Below, piece by piece: positions 21,593-32,310 of a stretch of 64,000 nucleotides of DNA. The notes beneath the pieces are model-generated. The model saw nothing but the letters and a program-made list of their open reading frames with translations, was not told the origin of the DNA and searched no databases. The translations under genes were made by a program, and so were the position numbers. The stretch is from Papaver somniferum (lineage: Eukaryota; Streptophyta; Magnoliopsida; Ranunculales; Papaveraceae): contig NC_039361.1 in assembly GCF_003573695.1 (NCBI RefSeq), forward strand, positions 40,469,393 through 40,533,392. Direction: 5' to 3'. Positions within the stretch are counted from its first letter, which is position 1; each line of letters begins with the position of its first letter.

Positions 21593-23994
21593 TGTTTATG
21601 GGTGAAAACTATTTCTGCCGGTTTTGGTAATGCGGATGAGAAATGAATCTAAACCCTAAACAAATGCACTGCACGGGAGTGCTTGTGATTCGAGAAATCA
21701 ATCTGTAAAACTCTGGCCTAAAACAAAAAATGATCGTTCCAGACTTGCTTCGGTCACAAAGTGAAGGATATGGGGTTGATCTTAGGGAGGGAAGCGAAGA
21801 AGGTGTTGAGAATATGGAGGTGTTGGTTGTTTATGACTTATATCAAAAAGTTGAACTGGCTTGCAAAATGTAAGCTATCAATTCTGGTGTTTGGATACGA
21901 TTGTATCAACACTTGGTTTTCTGTCTTTGTCTTGTCTTGTCGAAATAGGGAGGAAAACCTATTTATACAAGTCATTGAGCCTTACTCATCTATCTCGTGG
22001 GAAGTGGAGAAAGTGGAGTGATGGAGTAGTGGAGTTGCGGGTGTTAGTGTTACACGATCAGTCTTGCCCACTTCTCCCATCATCACTAACCGTCCATGAC
22101 TTCCTAACACGTTCTTGTGATGGCGTGTTGTGCGCTGCACGCTGTAAACCGCCAGACCAATACCCCAATATGTATCCCCCAGTTTGTGACATGATTGATG
22201 TCTCGAGTGTGTGGATCGTGGGACCCATAGAAGGTAGCATGTAATGCTAGGTTAAATAACTAAGTTATTTGGAATTTGATACTTGTAAAATATCATGTGA
22301 ATTCTATGCATGTAATGCATCGAATATATTCAGCATGTATGAAGCATCGCTGTTTTGAGGCTTAATGGAGTAAGTCATGATTAAGCGTCTTAAAATAGAT
22401 GTGTGTCTAGCCATCTTCAAGTGATCGTTTGGGGCTGTACAGGTAAGTCCTGAATTGACCAATCACTTTGTGTGGTAGAGTGGCGGATGGTAATCACCAC
22501 AACACCTCATTGACCAGTTAACTCCTGACCAGGGTTTTATAACCAAGCAGGTGAAGTTGAACGAACGAGATGATATTTGAGACACTCATCTGCGACCGTT
22601 AGTGGAATTAGGGTTTATGAAGAGGTGTGCAAGCATCACTCTTCATCTTGGTCGAAACCAAGCTTGGGACGCAAATTTGGCCGGGCCGATCGTGCATGCG
22701 TGTAGACGGCATGCCGGTGTAGGCGCCCATACCTCATTGTCTCGTGAAAGTGTGATCTAAGCCACTCAATTTTTCCGGGGAAGTTGAGTGGTTGAGATCA
22801 ATTTGCGACAGAAATCCGGTGCCGCAAAAGCCTTGTGCCATGCCAACTTCGGGCGCGCGTTTCGAGACGACCAAGCTTGGTCGGTCTTGGACGATTAGTC
22901 TGGTATACAAACTGCGGGTTAGTGTACATTTCCATACCTTAATACCCCATAGAAACGTGATTTGATCCACTCAATTTTCCGGCAAAGTTGAGTGGTCGAG
23001 ATTAGTTTGCAATTGGGAGGTGTGACCACGCGTAGTTTTGGCGTGCGAATCGAGACGAGCAGGCATGATATGCCTTGGCCGATCGGGTGTGGAGATATGT
23101 GGGCCCATAGTGATCGTGTTGATACTCACTGGACCTGCTTAATCGACTCCTAGACCCTTCGTTCGATCAGGTGAAAATGGACGCTCGTGATCGAAAACCC
23201 TAATTACAGTTTTGCCAGCCGTGCGTCATGCCTTGTTTGGGCGCACGAATTGGGACGACCATCCATGTTTGGTCCTGACCGATCGGTCATGTATGTAGTC
23301 GGGCCCATGGTGTTTGTGTTGACATGCTCTGGGCCCTTTGAATCTACATCTACACCCTCCATCTATGCCTGCGAAGATGGATGGTTGAGACTGATTTGCG
23401 ACACATATAATGTGCTGCAAACCTTAATTTAGGGTTTCTCGTCCACGCTGCTTTGGCTGGAAGAATTGGCAAGCCATGCTACCCTTTTGGTGAGGCCGAC
23501 CATGCGGGGTCCGCATTGGTCCGGTGTTGAACATTCCAATACCTGCTTGAGGGTTATGGATTCGATCTAAGCCATCCAATTATACTGGTGAAGTTGGATG
23601 GTCGTGATTGTTTCTGAGACTGATATGGACAGTACAAATGCTCAATCGGCCTAGTATAACACACAGAGAGATGTAGCCTGTACGGGTATTTCGTACATGC
23701 CTCCTTATTTAATGCTTGGAGATTCGTGTTGCTCTGCTGAGAGCGATCACTCACTCGTCATGTCGCACCAATAATGAGAATGGAGCAGTACAGGAAATAC
23801 AAGGCTAGTCATGCATTATAAATAATGCTAAAAATTCACAGGGTATTTGGGATTGTTGCTACATGCTCCAACCTGGATGAATTAGTAAAGCGAAGAAGTA
23901 TTCATCACTTATCAGTGGCTTTATCCTTTGCAGGATGCCAGCGTATAAAGTTGGTTTTACAATTTTAGCCCTGAACTAAAATCCACCATCAACA
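21593..23994 (-). repeat. Solo LTR of the same gypsy family, inverted
   Basis: Begins TGTTTATGGGTGAAAA and ends CCACCATCAACA, the reverse complement of the LTR ends of element A. The 2402-bp sequence has no internal region. The flanks CCTGT (21588-21592) and CCTGC (23995-23999) are the target duplication with one change; the intact LTR has CCTGC once. Divergence from the host LTR is visibly higher than between the two LTRs of element A. Confidence 0.9.
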
Positions 23995-24648
23995 CCTGCA
24001 AAGGATAAAGCCACTGATAAGTGATGAATACTTCTTCACTTTACTAATTCACCTAGAATGGAGCATGTGGAAAAAATCCCAGTATTCTGTGAATTAAAAA
24101 TTCATCCAGGTTGGAGCATGTAGCAACAATCCCATATACCCTGTGAATTTACACAATTATTAATTAATGCATGACTAGCCTTGTGTTTCTTGTGTTGTTC
24201 CCGCAGAACTCTCATTATTAGTGCGGCATGACGACTGAGTATTGCTCTCAGCAGAGTAACACGAAGATCCAAGTGTTAATAGTGAGGCATGCACGAAATA
24301 CCCGTACAGGCTACTCTCGGTGTGTTATATTAGCCCGATTGAGCATACATCTCTGTGTGTGTTATACTAGCCCGATTGAGCATCTGGACTGTCCATATCA
24401 GTCTCGGAAACAATCACGACCACGCAAGTTTGCCGCATGATTTAACCAGACTAGACGATCCTCAGCAGGAGCAGGCCACCACCTTAATGACCACCAGCGG
24501 GCCCGTTTATGCCCTGGTCAGTCGAATACATACCACGCCTCCCAAACGGCCACCGAACGCCAGCCTAAAGCTTGGGTTGGTGTGGAGCAGCTTGGAAAAG
24601 CTTGTGCGCAGCAAGACCGCCAACGGCAGTCTCAAAACCAGCCATGAC

Positions 24649-25512
24649 CGTCCAACTTCACCAGCATGATTGGACGACGTGGATAATCCCATGATCGGTC
24701 GAACAAGCTTGTCCTGCACACTGGCGGGCCCTCTTTCTACCTGCATAGCCGACCATCTCACGACTTAGCCAGGGAGGAGCAAACGCTCGCCAAAAGTTCG
24801 GTCGGCATGATGCTTTAAAGGTCGCTGGAAATTCCACTAAGGGTCTTAAATCGATCACGACCATCCAACTTCACCTGCATGTTTGGATGGCTTAGATCAG
24901 ACCCATAGCCATCAGATAGGTATTGGCATGTTCACCACCGGCCCAATGTGGGCCCCACATGGTCGGCCACCCCAGAAAAGGAGCATATCTTGCAAATTCG
25001 TCCAGCCAAAGTAGCGTGCACACGAAACCCTAATTAGGGTTTGCGGCATATCACATGTGTCGCAAATCAGTCACGACCATCCATCTTCACAGGCATAGAT
25101 GGAGGGTGTAGATGTAGATTCAAAGGGTCCCAAGCATGTCAATACAATCACCGTGGGCCCGTCTACAGGCGTGACCAATCGTCCAAGGCCGACCATGGCT
25201 AGACGCCTCGATTCGTGCGCCTAAACTAGGCATGGTCGCGCGGTTTCCAATTGCAAACCGATCTCGACCACTCAACTTTGCCGGACAAATTGAGTGGCTT
25301 AGATCACATCTTCATGGGACGGTGAGGTACGGACGTGTACACCGGCAATCCGACTACACGCATGCCCGGTCGTTCTTGCCAAAAACATCTCCATGCATGG
25401 ATTCGACCAAGCTGAAAGTAGGTGCTTGCGCACCTCCTAAACCCTAATCCGACGGTCGCAGATGTGGGTCGCAAGTCATCTCGTCCGTCCAACTTTTCCA
25501 GCTTGGACGGAC
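24649..25512 (+). repeat. Five ~215-bp U3 modules, each with a hairpin
   Basis: Hairpins at 24649-24676, 24861-24890, 25078-25106, 25268-25297 and 25483-25512, spaced 190-217 bp. Each has an arm such as CCATCCAACTT, a short loop and a pairing arm such as TTTGGATGG, usually preceded by GCAAATC..TC.CGA and followed by TTAGATCA. Module 3 is preceded by the 18-base palindrome AAACCCTAATTAGGGTTT (25025-25042). Confidence 0.8.
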
Positions 25513-26463
25513 ATCCTAAGACAGGAGTTAGGAGACCAATGAAGCATCACCATGATCACCGTCCGCCACTCTTCCACATAGAGTGATCGGACAAAGCGTA
25601 GCTTTCCCATGCAACCTCCAAACGATCCCTCGAAGATGGATGGACGTGATGCTATTTCAAGACGCTTAATCCGCGACTTACTCCGTTAAGCTTAAAACAA
25701 TGATGCTTTGTACATGATGAATATATTCGATGCATTACATGCATAGAATACACACGATATTTCATAAATATCGACTTCCTAAATAACTTAGTCATTTAAT
25801 CTAGCATCACATGCTACTTTCTATGGGTCCCACGATCCACACATTCGAGACATCAAGCATGTCACATACTGGGGGATACATACTGGGGTATTGGTCTGGC
25901 GGTTTACAGCGTGCAGCATGCAACGCGCCATCACAAGAACATGTCAGGAAGACATGGACGGTTAGTGATGATGGGAGAAGTGGGGAAGATTGGTCGTGTG
26001 GCATTAACACACGACTCCACTACTCCATCACTCTACTTCCTCCACTTCCCACGAGAGACGAGGTTTAGGCTCAATTACTTGTATAAATAGGTTCTCCTTC
26101 CTATTTCCAAGACATAACAGACAAGACAGAAATCAAGTGTTGATACAACGTATCCCAACACCGGAACTGATAGCTTACATTATGCAAGCCAGTTCAGCTT
26201 TCTGATACAAGTCATAAACAACCAACACCTTCACAATCTCAAAACCTTCTTCGCTTCCCTCCCTAAGATCAACCCCATCTTCTTCACTTTGTGACCGAAA
26301 CAAGCTGGAACGGTCATTTCATGGTTTAGGCCAGAATTGTACAGATTGATTTCTCGAATCAAAAGCACTCACGTGCAGTGCATTTGTTTAGGGTTTAGAT
26401 TCATTTCTCATCCACACACCCCAAATTACCAAAATCGGCAGAAATAGTTTTCACCCATAAACA

Positions 26464-26483
26464 ATTGGCGACCACAGTGGGAG
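26464..26483 (+). promoter_or_regulatory. Primer-binding site of element A
   Basis: ATTGGCGACCACAGTGGGAG follows the LTR end directly; TGGCGACC has the TGG expected opposite a tRNA 3' CCA. Element B has the same site at 59384. Confidence 0.75.
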
Positions 26484-26545
26484 ATTAATCTCTCGGTTGT
26501 GAAGTCAATTTCTTCAATACCCGATCCCATTTGATTGATTTCAAG

Positions 26546-27715
26546 ATGGTTGGTCTTAGGACTGCCTCAACAGCCTCAAATCTTGGTGATTCCTCCAACG
26601 GAGATACCCCCTCTCCCAATGGTGTATCTGACGGTGTAATCAGGAGACTTCCAACGTTGAGTGAGCTAGCACGGGTGCAGGAGATTCACACGAAGAACAT
26701 GGAGCTAATCAAAGAAGCGATAAACAACATACTCGATCTCCTCTTCAGGATGACATCAAAGATAAACGTTCCTCTCACGGAGACTTCTACACTGGGGACT
26801 GGTCCCTCTCAGATGAACATCTTTACTACGAACCGGAGGCCAGTGGATCAGGAAGCAGCTTTCCTAGTAGAAAGCTTGTGTGAACTTTTACACCTCTCGA
26901 AGGATCAGCGGGCGCAGACGTTTGCTGCAATCAACCAGATAGCCCTGGACGTGCACCTGGCTCCTTCACGACCAGAAGTCTCAAACATGTCAGAAACATC
27001 TGCGAATAACGTTACATTTACTGAGGACGACATGATGGCGGGAGAAGGTCACAATCGGGCCCTACATGTTACTGCACGCATCAAGGATTCAGAGTTCAAG
27101 AGGGCCCTCATCGACACAAGAGCGTCTTTGAATGTAATTACCTTAAATACCCTCAGGACAGCCAAGGTCTGTCCATGCAAGATCGTACGTAAGCCTACCA
27201 CAATGAAAGACTTTGAAGGAAACCATACTAGCACATACGGGTATGTCAATCTGAATTTATCAGTAGGGCCCGTTCAATCAAGAGTGAAATTCGAAGTCAT
27301 AGAGAAAGAGCCGGACTACCATATTATAATAGGGAGACCATGGCTTCATGACAATAGGATTGTCCCTTCAACTTATCACCAATGCCTGAAGACTATGCTG
27401 AATGAAGAAGTCGTTCGTATTCCTGCATCATTGTCTCTCTACGCACCTATATGCGGGGTGGAACTGTTCGAACCGAGGGAAGCTCCGCAGGAAGGATCAT
27501 GCAAAGTCCATTGCATCCCGCTCCCCACGTGGGCGTCGATTCAGGAGGAGTACCGACTTATATCATTGAGGGCTAAGCCCCACGATGCATCTTTGCTGAC
27601 GAGGCATTCTTCTCTATCTGGTGAAGACGCAACCCATGTTCACACGAAGAGGGAACAAACTTTTGTGGTGAGTCGTGATCAAAAAGGGAAAACGGTATAC
27701 CGACGCCGTTGTTAG
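26546..27715 (+). pseudogene. Element A gag N-terminus fused to retropepsin; gag core lost
   Basis: From the ATG at 26546 (MVGLR, matching MVELR at 59510 in element B) runs an open frame of 389 residues ending in TAG. Residues 1 to ~165 are gag-like leader; the capsid core and zinc knuckle expected of a full gag are absent, so an internal deletion has joined gag to protease. Residues ~170-300 are the retropepsin-like domain with HVTARIKDSEFKRALIDT, but the catalytic triplet region reads DTRAS instead of DTGAS, which should kill the enzyme. The flap-distal block HIIIGRPWLH is intact. The same frame continues past the TAG into the reverse transcriptase linker. Confidence 0.85.
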
Positions 27716-29017
27716 CAATTAGCAGGGGGGGCTGGTATCCAGTCTCTCCGCCCAGTTGAATGCTACAAAAATGACGATCCACAAGAAGAGGTACTGGACA
27801 CTCCACGACAGCTGCAGGATGGCACCAACTCCACGACCGACAAGCTCGAGACCGTTAACATCGGGAATGAGGAATCTCCTAGACCTGTCTCCATCAGTTC
27901 CACTTTGTCCACGGATGAACGTGCGAAGCCTGTCCAACTTCTCAAAGAGTATCAAGACGTATTCGCCTGGACATATGAGGAAATTCCCAGTTTAGATGGA
28001 AAATTGGTTACCCATCATCTACACATCATGCCCGGATCTAAGCCGGTCAAACAGTCTCCAAGGCAATTCAGGCACGAAGTGGAAGAGCAAATCAAACTCG
28101 AAATTCAGAAGTTGCTGGATTCATCAAACCTATTCACCATCCGACCTGGTTAGCTAACGTGGTTCCGGTAAAGAAGAAAAAAGTAAAGATCCGGTGCTGC
28201 ATGGATTTCAGAGACTTTAACAAGTGTTGCACCAAGGAAGATTTTCCTCTGCCTAACATCGACATGTTAGTAGACGCTACCAGTGGACACGGCATGTTCT
28301 CCTTCATGGATGGTTACAGCGGCTACAATCAGATAAGGATGTATGAGCATGACGCAAGTAAGACATCCTTTCGAACTCCTCTTGGAAATTTTTAGTATAC
28401 TGTTATGCCCTTCGGTTTAAAGAATGCTGGTGCAGCGTATAAACGCGCTATGACGGCAATCTTCCACGACATGATGCATAAACAAGTCGAAGACTATGTG
28501 GATGATATTGTAGTCAAGTCAAAAGCTCGAGCGGACCACACAGGAGTCTTACGACAAGTGTTCGAGAGGTGTCGTGAATACAAATTGAAGATGAATCCTT
28601 TGAAATGCACTTTCGATGTCTCTTCAGGCAAATTTCTGGGATTCTTAGTGACTGCTGAAGGGATCAAAGTGGACTCGTCCAAGACTCAAGCCATCCTCAC
28701 GATGCCGCCACCACGAACTGTGTAGGAACTCCAAAGCTTCATGGGCAAGGTGAACTACATTCGACGTTTTATACCTGGCCTAGCCCAGCTTGTTGCCTCA
28801 TTCACCCCCTTGCTGAAGAAGGGAGCAAGCTTCATCTGAACCGCAACCCAACATGAAGCGTTTCGAAAGATTTAACGAATATTGTCATCTTCAGCCATCA
28901 TGAAGTCTCTCGTCCAAGGAAAGCCGCTATGTCTCTACACCGCTTTCAGTGATACAGCCGTCGGGGCTTTACTTGCTCAAGAAGACGATGAGGGAATCGA
29001 ACGTCCCATATACTACA
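27716..29017 (+). pseudogene. Element A reverse transcriptase and start of RNase H, broken
   Basis: The linker and N-terminal reverse transcriptase (LLKEYQDVFAWTYEE) run in the gag frame to a frameshift at about 28110-28150, then continue one frame over with VPVKKK, CMDFRDFNK, SFMDGYSGYNQI, MPFGLKNAGA and the catalytic YVDD. Stops interrupt at 28393 (TAG in place of Tyr before TVMPFGL), 28723 and at least twice more before 29017. The fragment ends at ERPIYY, where the nested element inserted; the same domain resumes at 35411 with ISRILRDAELRY. Confidence 0.88.
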
Positions 29018-30924
29018 TGGTAGGATTTTAAGAGTGTAAAATAAGATCAAGAAATAAGCCTACTTGTTATACCTGCAAGTGCACAGGGTCTGTTGTAGTA
29101 GATGTGTGCAAGTCAGGGTCGAACCACAGAGACTAGGTGTGTGTGATTGAAGGTTTCCTAGATAAGCTAGATCTCTAAGTGTAGCAGTGGCAGTGAGCTA
29201 ATGAAACAAAGGAAATGAGCCTAAGGCAGTGAAGTGACAACAAAGAAGTAAAGGGAATCAAATAAAAACAAGAAACAGTAAAGGAAAGAGGGATTTTGGG
29301 TGAAGACTAGGGATTAGATTCCACCATTTCACCTAGACTAAGTTAATCTCAGTTCAATACTGCTCTTGTCCCTTTTATAGTTATCAGTGAGCTTCTTGGC
29401 TCAACTGACTAACTAGATGGCAGTGGAGGTTCTATGCCTGCTGCTCATCAAAGAGTTGGGTTAGAAAGGAGGCTAAAGGAACTAAGATAATTCTAAACCT
29501 TGTAGTAGTTGGGGCTCTCACACTGCAACTACCCGCAGAGAAGCCACTTAGGTGTTTTAACAACCTAAAGGATGTTCTAATCACAACTAAAGTGCTTTGA
29601 TTAAGACTATCCTAAACATTTCAGCACAACAAGCACAATATCTAGCTTGGATTAAATTAGCATAAGCATCATGATTTCATCTCCCCCTTAGCAAATAAAC
29701 TAGAACATGATGAATTTGATGAAACAACTGAAGATTAAAATGAACTGATATTGAAAACAAAATTAACAGTTGAGGACCTGGCTATTCCAGGCCTCTTGGT
29801 GATGCTCTGGCTAATCCAGGCATAAGTTTTACATACACCCAATGTTCTAAATTTATAGTACAATGTTTTCCCCCAAAATTTAGAAACCCTAAATTTTGAA
29901 ACCCTAATTTTGATTTTGGGAATTTTCAATTCAACTCACCCACTGTGATTTCTGCTTCGACTCATGCTCGTACTTCTCCTCCTCTGCTAATGCTGCTGCT
30001 CTTGTCGTCTCTGAAATACTAGCTCGAGATGTTTTACAAATCCCACACCCTAGGGTTCAGAGAAAGAGGTGCGAGTTTTGTAAAATGTCTAGGCTAGTAG
30101 AGGGATGGGATTTGGGGGAAGGACTGAGCTGATGGAGGTGGTGGCAGTGATAGAAATAGTTGCGGCAGAGGAGACAGTGGAGGTGGTGGTGTTGCAGACG
30201 AGAATTTGGGAAGAAGAGAGGGGAAGAGATCGACGGAAATGGGATTAGGGTTCGTTTGGTTGAGGGTATAGGTTTCTGATGCTAGGGTGTGAGGCGGGTG
30301 TATCAAAGGTTGATGCTCAGTAAAGCGAAAGCATAAGATGAAAAGGTGATGGAATGATCCAACGGCGCGATGGAGATGGGGGGGAGCGACCGTTGGATCT
30401 GAGATACATCAAAACTGACGGTCCAAGATGGAGTTAGGTGCTATAGTGTTAGAAAGGGATATCAAAGCTCGATGCGCGATGATGAAGCGACCGTTGGATG
30501 ATGGAATGGATCTGATCTGACGGTTAAGAAGGAAAACGGGTTTGGGTATTGAATTTTGGGTTTAGGATATGTGTTTGGGTTTAGGAAATGGATTTGGGCT
30601 TAGGTAATCTTTATCCCACTTCTTCTTTAAGAATAATTTCTTCCTTTTTAAGCCCATTTTCATCCTTGGGTCTTCCATACCGCGTTCTTCACTTCTTTTC
30701 CGCTAGAGATTCCTCCGGCTTTTTCCCGTGTCTTTGCTCTTTTCGCTCCGTGAGTTAACCAGGCTTTATTTAGTACCTAAAAATGCAAAATTAATTAATA
30801 AAAACATTTATTCTTGAAAACAACGAAAACACAGAATATGAGATAAAATGGAGCGTTAGTGCAAAAATGATGAGTTAAATGCCAATAAAAAGGTGCAAAT
30901 ATATACAATATTTGGCACTCATCA
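29018..30924 (-). repeat. 3' LTR of the pol-less element (1.9 kb)
   Basis: Full-length LTR, ending (minus-strand start) at TGATGAGTGCC (30924). Compared with the other LTR it has about 17 additional bases at its left edge (29018-29035) before TGTAAAATAAG, and an extra 1236 bases (29357-30592). Open frames within it are proline-rich shadows. Confidence 0.82.
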
Positions 30925-30942
30925 AATACCCCCAAACCTGAA
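30925..30942 (-). promoter_or_regulatory. Polypurine tract of the pol-less element
   Basis: On the minus strand CAGGTTTGGGGGTATT lies directly before the LTR start TGATGAG. Confidence 0.75.
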
Positions 30943-32310
30943 TTTTACTTGTCCTCAAGTAAAACAAAACTAAGGAAATCCTACCTATACCACTGTCGCT
31001 GGTCTCTCGAATGCATTTAGCGTATGCACTAAGCCTTTTAAACCACTAAGTGTCCCTAGTGGACGAGTGAAGTCTCGTGAAGGTTTGCTTAGAACGTACC
31101 TACAAAGTTCTAGGACAAAATATAAGCTCATATTCCATCAAATGTGACATGTGAAAGACAGTTTAAGCTCACAGCAAAATGGAGATGTCAATCTAGCTAT
31201 CTAAGGCACAATCCTAGCACTGATAACAAATAAAGACATGTGATAAGAGTGTAAAGTGTATCTACACATGTGTAAAGAAAGATCGGATGTTATGACTACT
31301 AATCACCAAGAGATAGTTTCTCAGGCTAAGAACCAAGGTCGAAATCTAGCTAGCTGTCCAGACTTTACGAGAATTGTGAATGAGTTGGAGGTATTTCACA
31401 ATTACTCGCGTTGTACATCAATGGAATACACCCTTCCTTGCTTATAACACAAAAACACAAAAGATGACTCTTTACATGACTCTTATTTACATTGACTACT
31501 CTCTTTTATTTTTGGAACAAGAGAGGATGGAATTGATAAATACTTGATTTTTTTTTTTGATATTTTTTTGATATTTTTTTTTTTTGAAGAAGGAATTGAT
31601 TTTTACATATGGTAGCTCTTTTGATACATAACAAAAAGAAACAAAAAATTACATGACACTTTGCAAGAGGTAGCCCTTTTTGATGCACCCAGTTAAATTC
31701 GATGGTTGTCTTTCTTAATGTAACCTCCACCTTCTATCCCAACCAACCAAAGAACAAGCTAGTCAAGTTTCGTTCAGTATTCTAAAGTGATTGGCAACTA
31801 AAACTTCTGATAGAACACCTCAAGGATGAGGCTATACATGTATTGGTAGATCGTGCGCGTGCAAGTTTCTTATCACTATGTGAATTGTGCTAGAATCAGG
31901 GTGCCTAAATATCTAGACTAAGAATCCTAATAATTACATATTTGCACAAGAGTCAACATTTCAAGGTAAATGAGCTCCATTTTTATGATTTTTTATTTTT
32001 TATTTTTTTCAATTTTTTAATTTTTTTCAAAAAGAAGGAGTTCTTGTTTTCAATTATAACATGTGATCGTGGTATCTACTCTATACCCCCAAACCTAAAC
32101 TAAACATTGTCCTCAATGTTTCAAAAGATGTAAAGAATTATAATACAACATATGAAGAGGATCATGCTGAGTAGAGAAAAAGGAAAGAGAATACCCAGAT
32201 GTCGGCGAAAGCAAGATTAGAACTCCGTTATTCAAGGCAAAAATCCAACATATTTCAGCCGAGATCATATTGGATTAGCAAAATATATACAAGAGGAACA
32301 AAAGGATTTT
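30943..32310. other. Non-coding 3' region of the pol-less element
   Basis: Contains AT-rich low-complexity tracts, notably T-runs at 31550-31585 and 31985-32030. A second copy of the CCCCCAAACCT motif occurs at about 32086-32096, like the polypurine tract. No gene seen. Confidence 0.5.

Larger units (their letters stand above)
21528..26463 (+). repeat. 5' LTR of element A, split by a solo LTR
   Basis: Begins TGTTGATGGTGG and ends TTTTCACCCATAAACA. Removing the nested solo LTR and one target copy leaves about 2.53 kb, equal within a few bases to the 3' LTR (2532 bp). The interruption falls only 65 bases in. Confidence 0.92.

Noticed and set aside
22058..26068. Many 60-130 codon ORFs in the LTRs of A, B and the solo LTR
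   Set aside because: They recur on both strands in every LTR copy with frame-breaking differences; they mirror the hairpin modules, not a protein.
30094..30306. Proline-rich small protein
   Set aside because: Lies inside an LTR, low complexity, and the region is deleted in the partner LTR.
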